Shown: positions 23,737-37,835, counted from the first letter of the stretch. The stretch: DNA of 64,000 bases from Stratiolaelaps scimitus (GCA_019614645.1 JABWDB010000070.1:62001-126000); one strand, 5' to 3'. A program made the numbers and translations. The notes: generated by a model not told the origin, from the sequence alone.

Positions 23737-24721
23737 ATGGCAACCGCCGGAGCAGGTTCCTCAGACTTGCATTCTCACAAGAAAAGTGTCAGGATTATGT
23801 TGAAGAGAAGAAATGTCCAGCTGAAATCCATCGACGATTGCTTAGCGTGCACGGCCATAATGCCCTGAGTCGACGACAGGTGTGCCGTTGGTGTGCGTAG
23901 TTTAGGCAAGGTGACTGGGACATTAATACCTTTTGAGCAAACTAGAGCTTGGTCATTGACGACTTTGTCGGCTGAAATTGGCCTACCTCGTGAAACGTGT
24001 CGTCGAATTATTAAAAATAATCTGAGGATGCAGAAAAAAGTGGAAAATGGGTCCCTCATGAACTCGGTCCTGGCCAACTGAAAATGCATGAGGAGTGTTC
24101 GCGAGACAATTTGAAGATATATAGACCGCAAGATTACCGTTTAGAGCATACCGTTGCAGTGGACGAGACATGGGTCAGCCTGCATAGGGGACCGGGAAAA
24201 GATCAAGTAAAACATTTTCTACGACGAGGTGGACAGGCAATTGCGGTAGCAGTACCAAATAGATTCGAGCCTAAAGTAATGGTAGCACTTGCTACGGATT
24301 TCAACGGAATTTCCTACTACGAACTTTGGGTCCAAAAGAAAAAATGGACTCGGCTTGATACCTCGAGTTCTTGAAGGGACTCATGAATAATTGGCATGGC
24401 AATAGGCAACATCGAGTGTGCCTGCTCGATGACAATGCTAGGGCACGTCCTGGACCGGTCCCGTCCTGGCTTAAGGCCAACAAGACTGAGCGGTGGGTTC
24501 ACCCGCCCCCCCCTTCTCCCGATTTAAGCCAGTGTGACCATGGCTGCTTCCATCAATTAAAGAGGGCTATAGGTGGCCAAAGGTATGCAAACATCGATTT
24601 GGCCCGAGAGGCCTTAAATAACGAAGTTATAAATGGGAATAGAAATGGTGCATATCTAGCCGTCAGATGGCTGGCAGAAGTCTGGGGCCAGTTTATAAAT
24701 CAAAGAGGTGCACACCTCTAA
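23737..24721 (+). pseudogene. Mariner transposase pseudogene (copy 1)
   Basis: Mariner transposases bind the element ends with an N-terminal helix-turn-helix pair and cut and paste with a DDD catalytic core. Here the likely ATG is at 23737. Homologous segments appear in successive frames: AEIHRRL...SRRQVCRWC (first helix-turn-helix, from about 23799, with an in-frame TAG), SAEIGLPRETCRRIIK (second helix-turn-helix, third helix region, about 23968-24015), WVPHEL (about 24045), the first catalytic Asp in AVDETW (codon 24162), then after another frame change the second Asp in DDNARA (codon 24431) and the third in SQCDHGCF (codon 24536). Exactly 34 residues separate the second and third Asp, the mariner signature. 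Relative to copy 2 about 65-70 bp carrying the GRP linker region is missing near 23912-23930. The open tail ends at TAA 24719-24721. Confidence 0.92.
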
Positions 24722-24780
24722 CGCATACTAAAAAATCTTTGTTTTAACTCACTTATTTTAGCCGATTTTGAAATTTATAT

Positions 24781-24808
24781 GTGCGTCATTTTTGTTGGGT
24801 CAGCCTAA
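24781..24808 (-). repeat. Right terminal inverted repeat of mariner copy 1
   Basis: Read from the outside it begins TTAGGCTGACCC and is followed by the TA target duplication. A perfect short palindrome (agaggtgcacacctct, 24704-24719) lies at the end of the coding remnant. Confidence 0.9.
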
Positions 24809-25052
24809 TATATAGTACAACAATACTACAACCTTATTAATTGTGTCTCGTTAGATACTCACGTAATTACGTGACTAAGGTATCTGCCCCTATACAAACA
24901 TAACATGATTTTTATTCATGTTGGCCTGCATGTTTTTTTTTAACCCATATTATCTTCATGAGCTCACACGTTTTTTGCTATTTGCTGAAGCTGAAAGATT
25001 GCCGTTGCCTCTGGTGCTGCATATTAAATTACTAGCATTGTTCTTGTGAAAA

Positions 25053-25080
25053 CTCACTCTCCCTCTCTCTCTCTCTCTCT

Positions 25081-25115
<35 letters not shown>
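25053..25115. repeat. (CT)n joined to (TA)n
   Basis: A CT array is followed, after TTTCT, by a (TA)n array at 25085-25115. The same CT-then-TA order recurs at 60563-60598. Confidence 0.88.
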
Positions 25116-25116
<1 letters not shown>

Positions 25117-28098
25117 CCCCTTATTCACGATTTGAAAATGGTTCCGCTAATGCATGGACACCATCTAAAAATCGGAAATTCCAACAACAGCCGAAGGCCC
25201 CGAAAAATCAATGAGTAGGAAGAGAGGAAATAATTAAGGCGATGAGATATGAACGATGAAGTAGAACGGTCGCCAGACGGCTGAGAGGACCGATCACGCC
25301 CAGGCCCAGGGAATCGGTCGACCGCAGATCGCAGTTGCCGCACCGAACAGTCCTTTCCAACAGGGCGTTTGCCGCCTCTGCTTATGCTGCTGTTCCAGTT
25401 TGAGAGATAAAAAGTAGCAGGCAACACAAACACAAGTCTGGGGGAGTCTGACAGGCCGGCGGGCGGCGGATGGGGTCGTCGGCATCGTGGGCGAGCCAAA
25501 TCAGCAAGGTGCAGTATCGTGGCAGGCAGAATTCGCGAAAAGTCGCGATTTTCTCCTTTTCGAATGGGCATTTTTCTGTGCCGTACGTAAAAACGTAGCG
25601 CCAAATGCAGCGGTGGTAGTGGTGGCGTCGGCGACGACCCTGATGAAAGCCGGCTTCTTTGGTAGCTAACTTCCTTGAACTCGCTTGGCTCGGCAGCAGG
25701 AACTAAGCGTTCACTTTGTCTATTTCTTGCTTAGTCAGAGTTCGGTTTCGATCCGTAAGCTCGGCAATAGTAGGTTTTGTGCTAGTGATCGTACTCCGTA
25801 GGCGTAGTGGACTAAGGACAACGCGAGGAAGTGATCCTTCACTGTTCTCCTCATCCTGCTTTCAACGATGCAAATCCAATCTGTGCACAAAAGATATTCT
25901 GGATCTGTTCATCAAAATAGAAACTGGCCTTGTTGTGTCGCTTATTGTGCGAGTCTGACCATCAGAATCTAGTCGCATTACTTGGTGCTAAGCATCTAGG
26001 GGTTTAGCTGTGTAAATCTTCATCGTACAGGAAATAGCGAAATTCATTAGCCAAATTCAGTAGAATATTCGCTTAACGGAAGGGTTCCTTGGATACACAT
26101 GTCCGTGAAACGTAATTCACGTTCTTATTATCGAAGCGACCAGTAACACTGCCACTCGTTGTCTCCATTGTTCTCGTCAGTTAGCATTTGCATGTTCACC
26201 TATCTGACTCTCTACTGACTTCTCAAGCTGATTTGCATACTACTGTTGGCCATAGCGGTCGCGTTTCGTCCCCTCTTGACGAGAAGACCTCGTGACCTTG
26301 ACCGCCCACCACCATCAGCACGGCCCTGTCACTGTGAGACTGAGTTTAATTCAATTTACCTTGAGTTCGGGTCGACCTACTGGGAGCACATGCAATGACA
26401 GCTGCACGCATCGGATCGAGATGTCAATTTGACGCCGGCTGCGTCCGCGCCCAGTTGAAGTGGCGAGAGGCTATTAACTGTAGGAGAGCTCTTCGTTTGA
26501 CCGTACAGCGGGCGAAGGTTAATTAAATTCATACATCTCCGTCATTCATAGAACTAATCGTGTCCTCGTTAGCAAAGTCCGTCAGATACCAATGCAATCC
26601 AACGTAATCGATCTGTGCTGCTCTCGAATGCAAGAGCTCCTCCACTCACCTGTCCCGCCGCTCGCCAACCTCACAATACGGTGCGTTCCCTCCATATTAT
26701 CCACACTATGTTAAGTGGTGTCGTCTAACCTCCGTGTAATGATTCCGCAATGGAGAACCACATCGGCTCACATATCGTCTTCGGTGGTAATCAACTTCCA
26801 AAGGGGCGGCGCGCAATACGAAATCGGCACCAGCGGCCACTAGCTACCAGCAGTAGCACTGCAAGTGCTACGAAATCAATTGTTGACTATCACAGGCCTC
26901 GGTAGCACTACGATAAAGTTGATTTTACTACCACAATATAATAACTATATTATAGTATAACTTATCATCCATTCAGTCAGGCAAACGATCAACATGTGAT
27001 CTTCTGTGACATTTTGACCTCTGACGCTGATAAACAAATCTGTACACCATATATATATATATACGATCACTTTTCGTCTCGTTAAACATATCACATCTTA
27101 TTGCATCGCCCGTACTTTCACCGCGGAGGCGTGTTTGCCGTTGTTGCGGGGGAAATTTGTGTCAAAGCTAACATCGCGCAGTACAATTGCAGCAGCACGA
27201 GCAATTGAGTTAGTCTATGGCCACCCGTATACCCCCCCCCCTCCCTATTATGTCATATAAGGCTAACATCATTTTAGCCGACGGCCGCCACCAACGGCAG
27301 CATTAGCATACCCATTCAATTCCCTTAACTAGGACCGGTCCGGGCAGTGCTGTAAAGAGATTGTCTACTGTGGGCGGAGTGGCAGAGGCAGCAACCGGGC
27401 GAGCGAGAGCAACGCAAAACCAACGATGGGATGGGATGGATCCTGCCTGTTCTATACTCCTCGACCTGCTGTCTTCATTCAGCGATGCGTTGCCTTTGCG
27501 GTCATCAATTATGAGCTTCTAGCGTCGTCGCTCGTCGGGCTCTTTCGCTGTACGGCCTTTGGGCCCTTGGGGCGGCGGTCGGTTGCGTTCTTTGTTCTCC
27601 GGCCGCCGCCGCCGTGAGTAGCGGAAGCCGACGGGGATCGGCTCGAGACCTTGGGCTAGAGAGAGAGAGAAAATCCCAGAGAGAGAGAGAGAGAGCGAGA
27701 CTCGTCCTACCAAGCTGCCTGAATGAGATGGATGTACGATGCTCGTGGGCGAAAGCCACTCGAGGGTCGTCGCCGTCCTTGACAACGAACGTGGAACACT
27801 CATATCGTACTACCCCGTAAGGACCAACAGCATCAGTAGCACTAGCAGCGGCCAGCAGCGCGAGGAGACACTGAAGCCGGCGGGTGTGAACCACTGCCGC
27901 GACAGCTGTATCACGAAGGGTTCCATACGATGTTGGCAATGCCTTTCGGTGACCCAATCGTCATGACGAGCTCGTCGTTGATGCTAAGTGCCACTACCGC
28001 CACCATTAACCCCTGCTGGCTAGTCATTGGCTAATCAGTCGGAAGCGGCACCTATCCACTCAGCGTGACCCTATGTCCCACATTGCTCGTCTATATTT

Positions 28099-28560
28099 TC
28101 ATCTCTTAGTGTTCCCTTTCTCTCTCTCTTCCATCCCAGTCCCTGCAAGCATCGGCTTGTGATAGCGATGATTGCAACGCAATCGATGAGAGTCCGCCCA
28201 GCCATTCGAGGGACGCGCACTGATCCATAGCTGTGTGTCGCCGATGTCGGCGTCGTCGAACTCCTTCTGCGATAGCCTTGGGGCGTATGTGTCAATCGTT
28301 ATGGGAGACCTATGTCTGATGCTTACAACGAATACTATAGCAGAGTGACCCACGAGCGCTGTCCGGCGAGGTCGGTCCGCGTTGCCGTTGATCTGAGTCA
28401 TAACGATCCTTGTCAGGCTATTACGGCCAGCGTAATCTAAACGATCGCTCGAAAGCGAGGCTGCAGTTGCACGTGTCGCGTTATGGATATCCAGAACGCG
28501 CTGGATAAATCTTGTTATAATTTCCACTGCAACATTAGACAGTGTCACGCGGTATCGAGT
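28099..28560 (-). CDS. Unrecognised open frame without ATG start
   Basis: The minus frame is open from just after a TGA at 28561-28563 to a TGA at 28099-28101, about 153 codons. It has no ATG near its 5' end; the first in-frame ATG precedes TQINGNADRPRR. The composition is balanced rather than low-complexity, with parts such as NVAVEIITRFIQRVLDIHN and PRLSQKEFDDADIGDTQLW, and many codons end in C or G. No domain or family was recognised. It could be an internal exon, a decayed gene or a chance frame. Confidence 0.15.
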   Translation of the reverse strand, partial: TRYRVTLSNVAVEIITRFIQRVLDIHNATRATAASLSSDRLDYAGRNSLTRIVMTQINGNADRPRRTALVGHSAIVFVVSIRHRSPITIDTYAPRLSQKEFDDADIGDTQLWISARPSNGWADSHRLRCNHRYHKPMLAGTGMEEREKGNTKR

Positions 28561-29221
28561 TCACCGAATGTCCGTAGTATATAGATCGTAGATTTGAACA
28601 GCCATGTTGTCATATTCGCCATATGATCGCTAGTTCTTCGACCAGTTGACGCTGGTCGCTAGCCTCGTCAGGGCAAGGACAAACAGCAGCGGCACACGAC
28701 AGCTACAACAGTAATAACACTAGCAGAAACTACTCTCGTGCGCCGATGACATGAGCCAGGAGGGTTATCTATTATCATGCATACATATACGTGAGCTTTT
28801 CTTCTCTCGAAACCGTTTGTCGCATAGCCGAGAAGATCTTCTGCAATGGGTAACACCCATGATGCGTGGATAGTCACCATTACGTATAATATTTAGATAC
28901 TAGAACGTAAACGTCATCGGTTGTAACGGTGGATGAGTAATCAATTCCAGTTGCCAAAGGATAATCTAATCGAAGACAACTGAAGAGAAATGTTCATCAC
29001 AAATGGACGAATACTTCATTGCTTGACCACACTTCAATGAAGTTACAGATGGCTGAGCTTGTCGTTGTTGCCGTTGTTGAGTAAGTAAGTAAGTACATAT
29101 TATAATGGATTGACCGCTTGGTCCTTATCAACTTCTTAAGCTGTTCCGCGTCAGCCGTAGATGCTTGCCTTTCTTTACTCAGTGTCATGCGTCTGCGCTA
29201 TCATTCATATAATCTATTGAT

Positions 29222-29246
29222 CTATATATATATATATATATATATT
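29222..29246. repeat. (TA)n microsatellite
   Basis: A perfect TA array of about 24 bp. Confidence 0.9.
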
Positions 29247-31154
29247 TTAATCGAGTTTCCCCGTTGAAGATATCACCACTTCCACATATTGATGTAACGA
29301 TGATAAGCCGTAAGTCAAATAGTCGGAAAATCGCGAGAAACCGTGAATCAGGTGCAGGAACACAGAGAGAGAGAGAGATCTTTGTAAAATGTTTCCGAGA
29401 AATAAATCCGATCGGATCACTGCGGCAGGACCACCCTGCCGACCGAAGCGACCGACCGACGGTCAGCCTTCGTTATCGTGCGTAGACCCTTTAAATTGTG
29501 TGTATTTACTTTGAAGTATCCGAATCAATTCAACGTTAACTTACTTAGACCTGTTTATCTATTCGTTTTGGTGAAGATGGCTGTTCTTGCGCAACAGTGG
29601 TATTATGTATGACCCACAGGGATGGTGGTGGCAGAGAGCGCAGACATCTTCCGATGGAGAAGAATGGCGTTCGGTGATATTTATGTTCACAAGGGGAGAA
29701 TAACTTCTATTTAGCAGCGGCAGCAGAAGTCGCAGCAGGTCGCTGTAATTTCGGTGTTCTCGTAGGGGTAGATAGACAAACATGGACACACAAACAAGCA
29801 CACACATAACTATGAGCGCTATAGCCGTGCAGGGGGAGAGAGAGAGAGAGAGAATTTGTTGAATGTATTAGGCTGTCATTCGCCTCTCGACGACGGGTCG
29901 ATGAAAACGAGTTAGACGCCCAGTGGGACGAACCCCTAGACTTCTAGTTGTGAAACTGTTCTACAAGGCAAGCGAACACGGTGACAAAACAGCCTAAAGC
30001 AAGACTCATGTATCTCTCTCTCTCTCTCTCCCCGCTGGTCCCCTCTAGTTATCTCATTCTGCTCCTAGTTGGTGCCTCCTGGTCGGCCGAGTCTGCTACG
30101 CCAGAGTAATATGAAGAAAACATTGTAACCCCCCTCCACCCTAGCTCTTCTAATACTGTTCCGTTGCCTCGAGCAGTTCCGGGTGTGCAACGGTTCGGCG
30201 GCGAGTACTCTGTCGTGGCTAACGAAAGACGCGCTGGATCTCGAGGTGGAACTGAGCCCGGTGGCGGCAGTGGCGGTGGTGCTGGTGTCTCCTTTTGACG
30301 TTTTCGTCGGCTGATGAAACGATCGTCTTGGCTGCCCCGTGTATCACTACTGTTTTTCGAAGTTCGTTAATTGCTGTTCAACGGCCTGTTGCTCTCATTG
30401 ATGTGGTTATACGCTCAACCGATACACACGCACAACGAATGGACTCTCAGAGCTGCCATAGATCGTGCTGATAATGTATTCATTAGCTTTACCCTCCTCG
30501 GCTTGTGGATGCAGCCGAGGTGAACAACAGCTGTCTGCGAGAAGCCTATAACGAGCGGGTGGTGATGGGGCAGAAACGTCTTGTGCATTGCAGAATTAAG
30601 GTGTAAATAGAAAAACACTTCAAACACATGGACGCGACGGTGAGAGCGACTGCAGAGGCGACGGTGTATTAGAATCGCTGCTGGATTGGCCTGTTATAGG
30701 TTCTAGTAAAGGGGGAATAGGAGAGTCGAACACAAATTTACAAACAGATTACACCTATACAGCATAACATACCCGTGATGCAGCAGGCCAACTACCTGGT
30801 TGTATTACCATCACATAACGTTAGCTAATCTTTCCGATACGTGAAATAGTAAAATCGTTATCTTTGATCCTGATGTGCCCCTAAGCACCGTGCATTGACC
30901 GCTGCTAGATCTGTATGACTACTAATGCTGCTATTATTATTTTAGCTAATACAACTAGTAAGCGTGCCCCCTTCGATTGGCGAAGTGTCGTTAAGGTCCT
31001 ACTTCGGAAGTCAGCCTTGTCACACCGATGCAGGCCAACCGTTGCGGAAGCTCTGGTATAGATGTACATAAATAAATCGCTGGCACTCGTCGTTATCGAG
31101 TGTGTCCGGCCGCTTCGGCTCCGGTACATCGAGGAGCTGACGAGCCCACGCTAA

Positions 31155-31475
31155 CGGGCCAACAGCAGTATAGCGGCGACGTTACGGGCAGCTCACGCCC
31201 TCTGCAAATACTTTCTGCCTCGATACTATCACGAGTGTGAACTACCCGAGTTTCAGTTGTGGCAAAACGATGCGTACGCCCGAAAGCTTCCCGACGGCAC
31301 AAGCTCCGCTATCGCTCTGAAATTCGCTTGTCTCTATTGCCAAGGAATACGCCTGCGCGACGCCGATCGCGGCAGTGTGTATATCGGACAATTGCACGGG
31401 ACCGACGCAAACAGCCATTGCTGCTCCTGGGAACTGATAAGCATTGGTGCCCACCCGCTAGTATCGTGGATTTGA
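31155..31475 (+). CDS. Unrecognised open frame, possible exon
   Basis: The frame is open for 106 codons between a TAA (31152-31154) and a TGA (31473-31475) and has no ATG upstream of its protein-like part. Segments such as LCKYFLPRYYHECELPEFQLW, the following LPDGTSSAIALKF and RDADRGSVYIGQLHG have balanced composition and fairly GC-ending codons. The reverse frame over the same bases is also open, so the evidence is weak. No family recognised. Confidence 0.15.
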   Translation, partial: RANSSIAATLRAAHALCKYFLPRYYHECELPEFQLWQNDAYARKLPDGTSSAIALKFACLYCQGIRLRDADRGSVYIGQLHGTDANSHCCSWELISIGAHPLVSWI

Positions 31476-34400
31476 TCTGGGCAACGTACGCTACCTCCGC
31501 GTCGACTATCGCCGGCTGGCTCTCTCTGGCGAGAAGATGATCGAATCCGCCCTGATATCGTGTCGTGACTTATAGTGCTAACAATGTACTTTAAAGAGAA
31601 TCTCTCTTTCACCAGCGATAGACAGTTCTGCGCCCGGATGGCGAGCTTGCTGTTGCTTAACGTTGAATGGATCCACACGAAATATTAAAGGCGGCCACCA
31701 CAGATACTTGTCTAGGTATTCTAATAGCATATGTTGACTCTGAATAGGTTAAATCTAGTATTTGCTACTCGCGGTGCACCGATAATAATTAGCTGTAATA
31801 ATATAATTGTCGGAACTCAACAAAACCGAGATTTGCCAACAACATCCAGAGCGCGTATGAAACTGCTCAGTTTGAGCACCTACAAGCGCCTGCAGCGTTA
31901 TACTCACTTCACCTAGGAAACAGGCTATTATACTGCTATTATACGTATATATTGCTCTGTACAAAGGACGACTAAGTGGACGGTCGATTTCGCTGGGGTA
32001 TACAACCATGGTCCGTACGACCCCTTCGCCACAGATAGAGAAATATGGCATATTTTCTTCCTCACTGTTCCATCACGGAAAAGTAGTCATCATGAATATT
32101 TTAGTAACCCCCGCCCCCCCCCAACTCGCCTTGGCCACCTTATCGTCCCAGCCGCGCCCTCTAAGGCTTATACGACGTAATTTATATCTGTTCGCTCCGT
32201 GCCGAAAGGCTGCCCAAGACGCCGCCCTCGATATTCGGCAGATATCGTTTGCACAAAATGCATTTCGGGCCAAGCAAAATACATCACAGAGAATTTTAAC
32301 AAAACCAAAAAATATTATATATCAACTCCCATTATGATGAAGATGATTATTATTATTCTAATTATTATCGACATGAGGCAACACGCCATGGCGCGATAGT
32401 TATCGTTGCCGCTATAGCAGTGGCTGGACGTCATTATTCACCAGTGCGTCTTTGTAACAAGCATCTTTACGCGTGCCTCAAAAATTAGGAATTGTTACCC
32501 ATTATCATTACTACCATTCTATTATTAATATCGAAATGATGCCGGACCGCATTTGACCAGCTAACGCTTAACTGATGATGAACGAATGAACAGGTTTAAT
32601 TGAGCAAGCTATTACAACGGCCAATTATCGCCGATGCCGCCACGAAACATAAGCACAGCAACGAGATGCAGAAATAGAATTTCGTCTATTGTTAATCTAA
32701 GCACCTGTTGCGTTTGCACCTGGTCGACGTCGAATGGACCAAGACCAAAGTGATACGCTGTTTTTTTTTTATAGTAAATCCATTCTGCAGTGCTATCCCA
32801 AGTTGCTGTGGCAAGATAGGGTAGGGAGAGAGAGAGAATGGGTATCAAAGGATATATGTGATGTGGACGGCAAATAGATACATCTAGACGAAAGAAGAGA
32901 AAAATAAGACCGAACGCTCGCAGTTCATTCAAACAATTGTCAGTATCGTGGCCAATCTACCGCGCACGGCGCTAGCACAACTTCCCTCAACTACAGTCGC
33001 CCTATGAGTAACACTTGGTAATGTCTAGTGCGCGGGCTGCGATTGTGAAGCGGGCTTCGGCAGCGTTCGCGTGTTCGATTTTGTCTTTTAGCAAACACTC
33101 GGGTAGACTGCATGCGCCAGTCGGCGCAGCCAGCTAAACACCGCAGAAGAAGTCGTAAGTGGAGAAGGTGGCTCAAGCGTTTCGTTTGGCTCGTGCTATC
33201 GTCGCTAGGATGCAGCATCGTGCGAGCAGCTAGTCCACGGGATATTAAAGGGACGTGGGGGACAAACATTGTCTGACACACAGACACACACACGCATAAG
33301 GCGCATTTCGCATCAGAAGTTGACGAGCAAAAAAAAAAACTTTGACCGCCGTAGATGTAGCAGCACAACAACAACAACAATCATAGACAACGACAACGGC
33401 AATCAACAGAGTCATCAGGGATAACGTCTGCTCCTATGGAGTTCACAGCAGCAGCCACAGCAGCCTCAGCAGTAGCAGCCGAATTAACAGCTTCTGCAGC
33501 AGCAGTAGTGTCGTTTGTTGGCAGAGCGAGTTCGTAGCGGCCAACAAGAACAACAATGAATTCGTGGCCGGCGATTACTTGGCGGGGCATTACTCTTGCG
33601 CGAGTAGCTTCAATAACAGGAACGCGCACGGAGGGGGAAAAAAAAACGGTAGCGTTGAGTTCGTGATGATGCTGATAATAATAATAATGATAACAACAGC
33701 GTTTGGTGGCCCGGTTGGCTGGCTGCTCCGGCTCCAGCGGCGGCAGCAGCAGTCGAAATCGTCATCGTTGGGCAGATTTGTCGGGGCAGCGGTGTCGGTT
33801 CGCCCGGCTTCCTATTTCTCCTCGTCAACAAACGTCTCATTTCCGCTTTTCGAATTCTGATTGAAATGGGCATTTATTTATTTATCTATCTATTTCTGTT
33901 CGTGTAACCGTCCACATTGTTACCGCTGCTGTTCCGCGGTGTTTCCTGCTTTGTTCGAGTATTTCTGTCGGCGTTTCTTGATGTCTCTTATTTCTGAGTC
34001 CTTATCGTTGTTGCCGCCGCGCGCGACTGCTGTCGTTATCGTTGTTGTTGTCGTCAACTGTTGTTGACCTTGCTTTGTAAGCTTTGCATTTTCCCTCTGT
34101 CTGACAGAAAAGAGGAGGCGATGAAAACATGGATAGAAAGCGGTGACGACAATATCAGCCAAGTTACTGTGTCCCCCCCGATCGACGACATATCTTCATT
34201 AGCTAGGCTTAATGTCGACAGACGAAAGGTAACGTTGAGAGGTGATGGTGGCTACTCCTGCCGACGATATCGTATCGCTTCTATCCGCTATTCCCGCTGC
34301 CACAAAACGATCTCGTTGTTATTCGCATTCTTGTTATTGTTGTTGTTATTGTGGCCGTAGCTACCGATGGTGCTGTTATTGCGGCCGTTGTCTCGAAACA

Positions 34401-34777
34401 CGATCGCCATCAGCGGCATGAAGGTCACCATACGAGGTGTCGGTACCGCTGTTGGGTGTTGTTGAGCAGCAGCAGCAAAGATCACTCGTTGGCGTCAATG
34501 GCGTCTCCCGTTGACGTCGTCATCAGCTGAACTTTTGTTGTAGCTCGGTGTGTGTGTGACTCGGGGTGATGCAACTGACAGACAACAACAACAACAACAA
34601 CAGTCACCGCAGCTACCGTTGCAATTAAGGACATCATCGTCGTCGTCGTGTGGCTACAGACGGACAGATGCTCCCTGGCTCTCCCCACTCTGAGCCCCAT
34701 TCGAATGACGGCTTCGCTACTGCTGCTCCGGCCGCCACCGTCATTGCTGCCAGTAGTGCCGCCACTCCCGTCAACGT

Positions 34778-34779
<2 letters not shown>

Positions 34780-34843
<64 letters not shown>
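34780..34843. repeat. (TA)n microsatellite, about 62 bp
   Basis: The longest uninterrupted TA array in the window. Confidence 0.93.
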
Positions 34844-34846
<3 letters not shown>

Positions 34847-37833
34847 GTTACTGCATAGAACATATCTATCCATGCGTTCATAGGGTGGCAATGCCTCGAG
34901 GAGGGGACAACGCCATCGTGGTGATGAGGTGGTGCAAGAAAATGATGACAAAGACGCAACGGCGATGATGATTGTGATGACAGACAGTGAGACAATCGTT
35001 CACAACAGACGATGTGTGTGTGTGTGTGCTGCTGCTGCTGCTTGCATTCGCTGCTAGAGCATGGCCTGATGGCGGCTGGGATGCCTGCCCGATCAGTGGG
35101 CGGCTGAACCAAAGTAGGGGGAGAGAGAAAGAGAGAAAGAGATGAGGAAAAAGATTGGGCGTAGCCTTCCCTAGACGAACAGCAGTAAGTATTATAGATC
35201 GTGATTGTGCTTCAGCCAGGACGAAAAATGAAATACGGATGGTAGACCGAACGCGAGGGACGCATGGACGCTGCCCAGGGAGGTCGGCGGACGGAGAGTC
35301 ACAGCTCGGCAGCTGTGCGGTCCGCGCATCACAGCAACAGCCGTTAACAGGAGCTGCTTTGAGCGCGGCGTGGCAGCGTTTGTCGAGCGAATTCACCCGT
35401 GGTGTATCTACAACCCGCCTCTCAATATGCTGTCGCGCCCGGGATAAAGGTTCACGACCATGGCAGCAGCGGCAGCAGTGAGGCTGATTTGGATACTGGT
35501 GTTGATGATGAGCTGGCGGATTCACCTCGTCACGATCTGAGAAGACACCTTCGTCGTGGAATGAGACCGCGCGGCTGCGTTTGACACGGATGAAAGACGG
35601 TCCCGCGACACAATCGAACGCATAATAACAATAATCATAATGATAGTAACAAGTAAAAAGGCTATTGAAATAACGATTCGAAGGTGAGCGGGTCCGGGCC
35701 ACACGTCAATTCTGCGATGCGACCACGCTTGTGCGTGGACTTTCGTTTGCGACTGATGATGATGGTGATGATGATGATCCGCCATGATCGTCTATGATCG
35801 ACACGTTTCTTGATACTTGTCTGGATGATCCGGCGGTACTATGTGAGATGTTAAGAGGGAGAGTCTGTACCTACCCGAGAGCATGGCGGTATGCGAGCCT
35901 ATAACCTAGAATGTATATCACTAGCAGGGAATACATGTTCAAGCGGGGTCTCCCCAGGTGCGGCGGTGGTGCCGTGGATGGCCACACTGCCTAACTGCTT
36001 TACATTGTACTATAATAGATTTGGGAAGGTGGAGTAGTTTATGGACCATCTGGCAGGACTGTGGTAGTATCCCTTGCAGTGTATTCGTTTACATACTTGA
36101 GCTTAACTGTCCGCAACAGGAATTTCTGGTATCAGACGCCGTTGACGGACCTGCAACTTTTGTATCAAGGGCCGGCGGTTGCGACGCGAGTTTCGCTGAT
36201 GGCACTACTGTCGCCTTTAGGTGTGAGCCTTTTTGTTTCTCGACGGACACTGAGGTAGCCTCAACGACCTAGTATTCCTCTTCAAAAATATACCAATAGG
36301 ATGACCAGCAACAGGCGACAATTTAGACGTCGCTGAGGGCGTTGCAGCAGCGAATCCGCTGCGAATCTCCAGACAGCGTTCTACAATCGTTTCAGAATCC
36401 GGACAACAACGGTTTCGGGTACATGGCGTCGTAGGCCGCAGCCGCTATGCTTTTGTTTCAGCGGCAAATACATTGCTATCTCAAAGCAGTAGAACAAAAG
36501 CCGCAGCAGCGGAGATGAGAGGAGCATTCGTTATTTCTACAGATGGATGATACGACAATATGCAGGGCAACGAAGGCGTTCAGAGAAGCGTTTCGTTATA
36601 GTTATCTTTCACATAGATAAGGGCGTCTTTGTTACTACATCTAATATATATTTATATCAGATATATGGTTGTCCTTGTTAAGATCTAGCGCTTTGACTTA
36701 GACAACAAACACAGCAATGAATGAACAGGTTCGACAGTGACGAAATTCGACAGAGTTGCGTAATGCAGTGTGATGTATTGCAGCCCGGCGCAGTGGCTTA
36801 ATGTTTCTTCCGTTTTTTTCTTTTATTGCGAATTTCAGAATCGCGGAATCAGCTCCCCCAAGTGGGCACGCGAACAACGAAACGGTATGTACATACAATG
36901 TAAACCATCTGAGCATGGGTGCACGAAATCCATACCAATGTACATATTTCTAATAGTCATCAGCCGATGGTGGCTTCCAGTGATTCTGTGGTGCGGCCAT
37001 CTTCGTGGTAGATGTAATCTTTCGAACGGTTCAAAATGCAAACGCCCTGTCACTATTATCATTGCTATAATTAGCGATCTTCTATAAAAAAATTACACCA
37101 CATGCCTATGTACGTGAATTGAGCACAATGTCCATTGATGGAAAGTTGAAGACGGCGTGCGAATGGTTCGCGATTCGAGAGAAATTGCGGAAATAGATCC
37201 AATATTGAAAATTGACGTGGGAATGTTCGATTTTTTATGGCTGACACTACTCGATTCGTTAAGATAACCCTGTGTTTTTTTTGGGTAAACGCGCAAAACA
37301 GAGGTCGTACAAACCTTCTTCGGTGAAAACGTTTCGGGAGGCGGAGCATGAACGATTGATTTTGGCTTTATTTTCTAAAGTGCGCATTGTTCATGAGGAA
37401 TCATCATTTGGTTCAACATATCACAATTAGCCGAGCATATATATATATTCGTGTGAGGGTGATGTGTAACGACGTTGTATATATTGGCGTCGCAAGTGTC
37501 GAATGCACCTGATTCAGGCAGTGTTTATGCGTTTGCTGTGCGCTCAACGTCCACTGACGTACTGAAAAACGGCAAGTCTACACGGAGTTGGTCTGCCATC
37601 CATGTGTAAGATAGATTTCGGTGTCTGTCGAGTCAATATGGGTGGCAAGCACTGTGGAGAACATTCAGAACAAATCATCTCGCGGGGTGGTAATGCACAG
37701 GATCTGATGGGCAACACAGAGAGATACTAATCACGCTGACAACACGACGGATCAACAATTTCTTGTATTAGCATTAGGCTAGTCCGAATCGGAATTCATA
37801 CACTAACCTATCATTTCCCGCTAGCAAGTTATC

Positions 37834-37835
<2 letters not shown>

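Larger units (their letters stand above)
23582..24808 (+). mobile_element. Mariner (DD34D) transposon, copy 1, decayed
   Basis: The element is 1227 bp, the normal length for mariner, and is flanked by TA on both sides (23580-23581 and 24809-24810), matching the TA target-site duplication of the Tc1/mariner superfamily. Its ends are inverted repeats: TTAGGCTTACCCAAAAAAA at the left, and the right end read inward begins TTAGGCTGACCCAACAAAAA; similarity continues for about 28 bp. Inside lies a mariner transposase gene broken by stops, frame changes and one deletion. It landed at the end of a (TA)n array. It is the same family as the element at 56152-57063, which lies in the opposite orientation. 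It cannot make active transposase, although its ends might still be usable by a transposase supplied in trans. Confidence 0.95.
24811..31154. other. Stretch without an identified gene
   Basis: Contains CT plus (TA)n at 25053-25115, a poly-C run at 27232-27241, (GA)n around 27658-27696, (TA)n at 29222-29246 and a (GA)n patch near 29832. One minus frame, 28099-28560, has a protein-like composition (listed separately). Otherwise no family, RNA gene or transposon was seen. Confidence 0.5.

Noticed and set aside
34878..35702. Longest open frame in the window, minus strand, about 274 codons
   Set aside because: No ATG until close to its end, composition shaped by GA, GT and CAT repeats, no domain. 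Not supported as a gene.
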